Shown here piece after piece: positions 62,440 to 64,000 of a stretch of 64,000 bases of DNA. How positions within the stretch are numbered: position 1 is the first letter of the stretch; the number at the start of each line of letters is the position of its first letter. Made by a program: the position numbers and the translations under genes. Below the pieces are notes generated by a model, which did not search any database, was not told the origin of the DNA, and was given only the letters and a program-made list of their open reading frames with translations. The DNA lies in assembly GCF_003049525.1 (NCBI RefSeq), contig NZ_PYWL01000004.1:62001-126000 (forward strand), given 5' to 3'. This stretch comes from Lysinibacillus fusiformis. GTDB taxonomy: Bacteria > Bacillota > Bacilli > Bacillales_A > Planococcaceae.

Positions 62440-63172
62440 AGTATCGCTCCTTAGAGCTGTAAAGCGATTCAAGTAAGAGATTACTTTCAATAATTTGATT
62501 ATAACCTTTGAATAGGTTAAAAGAAATTTCGCATTAACAAGAGCATACATAAACAGATACCGCAATGAGGTAAACTTAGTTTGAATCATTTGATGTACTG
62601 TACGAATGCAAATCTTATCTAAGTGTTTTTATGGCTTGAATAGAATTAGAAAAATATTGTCTGTTTTTTATCAACCATAATATAATAAAAATTATATTAA
62701 GAATGTTTTTTAAAAGGGTGATAAAAATCATAAAAATCATTTATTTTTCTACTTAACGAAATATTTACTCTGTTTAAAGTTTTTTTTGTTCGATAGAACT
62801 CGTTGAAACCCATTTAAAACAGCTTTTTGCAAACGACATTTATTATATTTATATATTTTTATTTTTAGTGATAAACTATAATCATATTCGATATCGAATG
62901 AAAAAGTGGAAAGTGAAATATCCATTTTACTACCTAAAATAAAACAGAGAAAAGGAAGATTTCCATTGGAATTATCATAGAAAATCAACAATTTTAAAAA
63001 ATTACTATTAAGTATCACTCAAAGAAGGTTCAGGAATTTCTCTCGTTAGGCAATCAGAAGCAGGACTGCCACCGAGACTGAAAGGGAATTATGTTCTTAA
63101 ATGTAGTTGAAAAAAATGTCTGTTACCGTTTGTATGGTTTACCTTGGACATATAATAATAATCCAAAGCAAA
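62440..63172. other. AT-rich region without a supportable gene
   Basis: This stretch beside the integrase remnant is very AT-rich. A minus-strand frame at 62749-63018 exists but has no binding site and has biased composition. A short trace near 63044-63109 (VRQSEAGLPPRLKGNY) looks like worn coding sequence. Nothing else was seen. Confidence 0.4.
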
Positions 63173-63592
63173 CTAATCTCTATTATCTAAAGAATTTTTA
63201 CATTCTTTCTCACTATATTTTGTCTCACCCTCAAATATTTCAGTAACACCATCTAATGAAAGTCTGTCTTTTTCACAAAATTGCTGAACTTGTTTTCCTT
63301 TTTTAGTTATTCCATAATAATAGGTTGTATCCGACTCATCTTTAAAAATAACCATATAATGTCCGTGATAAAAATCTTTATTTATTAAGTACTTTGGCTC
63401 AACATAATGTGATTCTTCAATTTTTTCGTCTGTATATCCCTTCTCTTCCAAATATTCTGGAACATACTTATTAGCGATGTATTTTGTATATGGATTACCG
63501 TTATTTAGCACATAAATAAAACCCATTGGCAGAGCAAAGACAATAACAGCGATTAGGGTACTAGTTATAATTAATATCTTTTTTTTATTCAT
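63173..63592 (-). CDS. DUF3139-family membrane-anchored protein
   Basis: ATG 63592 follows TAGGGGGATGTAAG, so the 18 extra upstream residues are not used. The 139-residue product has an N-terminal membrane helix (about 4-28, ILIITSTLIAVIVFALPMGFIYVL). The DUF3139 pattern KYIANKYVPEYLEEKGYTDEKIEESHYVEPKYLINKDFYHGHYMVIFKDE follows. It is anchored with its domain outside. The family is common in bacilli, often several per genome, and has no known function. Confidence 0.8.
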   Translation of the reverse strand: MNKKKILIITSTLIAVIVFALPMGFIYVLNNGNPYTKYIANKYVPEYLEEKGYTDEKIEESHYVEPKYLINKDFYHGHYMVIFKDESDTTYYYGITKKGKQVQQFCEKDRLSLDGVTEIFEGETKYSEKECKNSLDNRD

Positions 63593-64000
63593 CTTACATC
63601 CCCCTAAAAATTGTTTCTTCCTTCTCTTTAATAACAAAATAATCATTTTTACTCACAAGTCCTTGATTGATGTGTGATAGGCTTTGTTTCGCTTATTGAA
63701 AAATGAAAATATCCCCTATTATTCCGAGTGAAATTGAAGCTGCAAAGCATGTGCTCAATTTATCCACTAAAGCATCTCTTGTAGTGTAATTTTACACTAT
63801 TTTAGCATTTAGTCAATTAGCAATTATAATTCTATCTACATTTAACAGCCTATAGGGGTTGATAGTGGAGGAGAAGAGTCATTTGCATAGGAAGTTTAGT
63901 TGGAGTTACAAAGCCACGTGTGTTAGGCTGTAGAGCGGTTTTGAAGGCATAACAAAAGGACTTGCGTGTAATGAATTGTTATCACGCAAGCCTTAGATTG
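63593..64000. other. intergenic end region with a palindrome and a promoter-like site
   Basis: A 28-residue frame (63703-63789, MKISPIIPSEIEAAKHVL...) lacks a binding site and looks like a fragment. The perfect palindrome TAGTGTAATTTTACACTA (63782-63799) precedes a TATAAT box near 63824. A 16-residue frame at 63882-63932 follows GGAGGAG. A hairpin CTTGCGTG/CACGCAAG (about 63961-63991) closes the window. Confidence 0.4.

Noticed and set aside
62749..63018. Minus-strand 89-residue frame
   Set aside because: It has a GTG start without a binding site, and its Asn/Lys/Phe-biased composition is as expected of random AT-rich DNA.

Overview
The window reads as chromosomal DNA of a low-GC, spore-forming Bacillota close to Lysinibacillus (Bacillus sphaericus group). 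This placement is an inference. It rests on the AT-rich base composition, strong AGGAGG-type ribosome binding sites, frequent TTG/GTG starts, a Spo0E-like peptide, a ComP/ComA-like pair, a T-box leader, YpmR-YpmS-MsrA-MsrB order next to a hemolysin III and a dihydrofolate reductase gene (compare the ypm/ypl region of B. subtilis), and a complete urease-nickel uptake operon. No rRNA, tRNA or CRISPR array was found.

Layout. 1-4 kb: small genes and decayed fragments around a FusB/FusC-type EF-G-binding protein that carries what looks like a translational attenuator (19-residue leader peptide plus a hairpin burying the ribosome binding site). 4-7.6 kb: an autoregulated MarR gene with a DUF3147 membrane protein, a GNAT acetyltransferase and small membrane or lipoproteins. 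7.8-10.2 kb: T-box-controlled threonyl-tRNA synthetase. 10.2-18.7 kb: a Spo0E-like peptide, a histidine phosphatase, three acetyltransferases, a SMI1/KNR4 protein, a methyltransferase, a CPBP-like membrane protein, a lone ResC/CcsA protein and a cold-shock protein. 18.8-22.8 kb: a ComP/ComA-like two-component pair divergent from a membrane protein across a repeat-rich promoter region. 22.8-28.8 kb: thyA, a YwnA/YwnB-like repressor-reductase pair with matching operators, aspA and a chemoreceptor. 29-39.2 kb: ureABC-EFGD followed in the same direction by nikABCDE-like genes, so enzyme, metallochaperones and metal uptake are probably co-expressed. 39.2-49 kb: small hypotheticals, then two cobalamin riboswitches flanking a TetM-like ribosome-protection GTPase. 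The first riboswitch precedes an unrecognised 252-residue protein. The second precedes an orphan BtuF-like lipoprotein and a half-size siroheme/4Fe-4S protein. An S9 peptidase follows. 49-57.6 kb: RlmI-like methyltransferase, esterase, dfrA, HIT-like protein, a GC-rich dispersed palindrome, a transposase stub, hemolysin III, DegV, YpmR, YpmS, MsrA and MsrB. 57.6-58.1 kb: a non-coding nested repeat array. 58-64 kb: a second chemoreceptor, YozE, deoD, a wrecked tyrosine integrase and a DUF3139 gene.

The most unusual items are the cobalamin-riboswitch locus with an unknown protein, the FusB-type attenuator, the 143-bp/21-bp nested repeat, and the paired palindromic operators. Recurrent gene decay (HD hydrolase, DUF3147-like, transposase and integrase remnants) marks the intergenic regions as old insertion or deletion sites. 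All functional calls come from reading motifs by eye. No database search was run.
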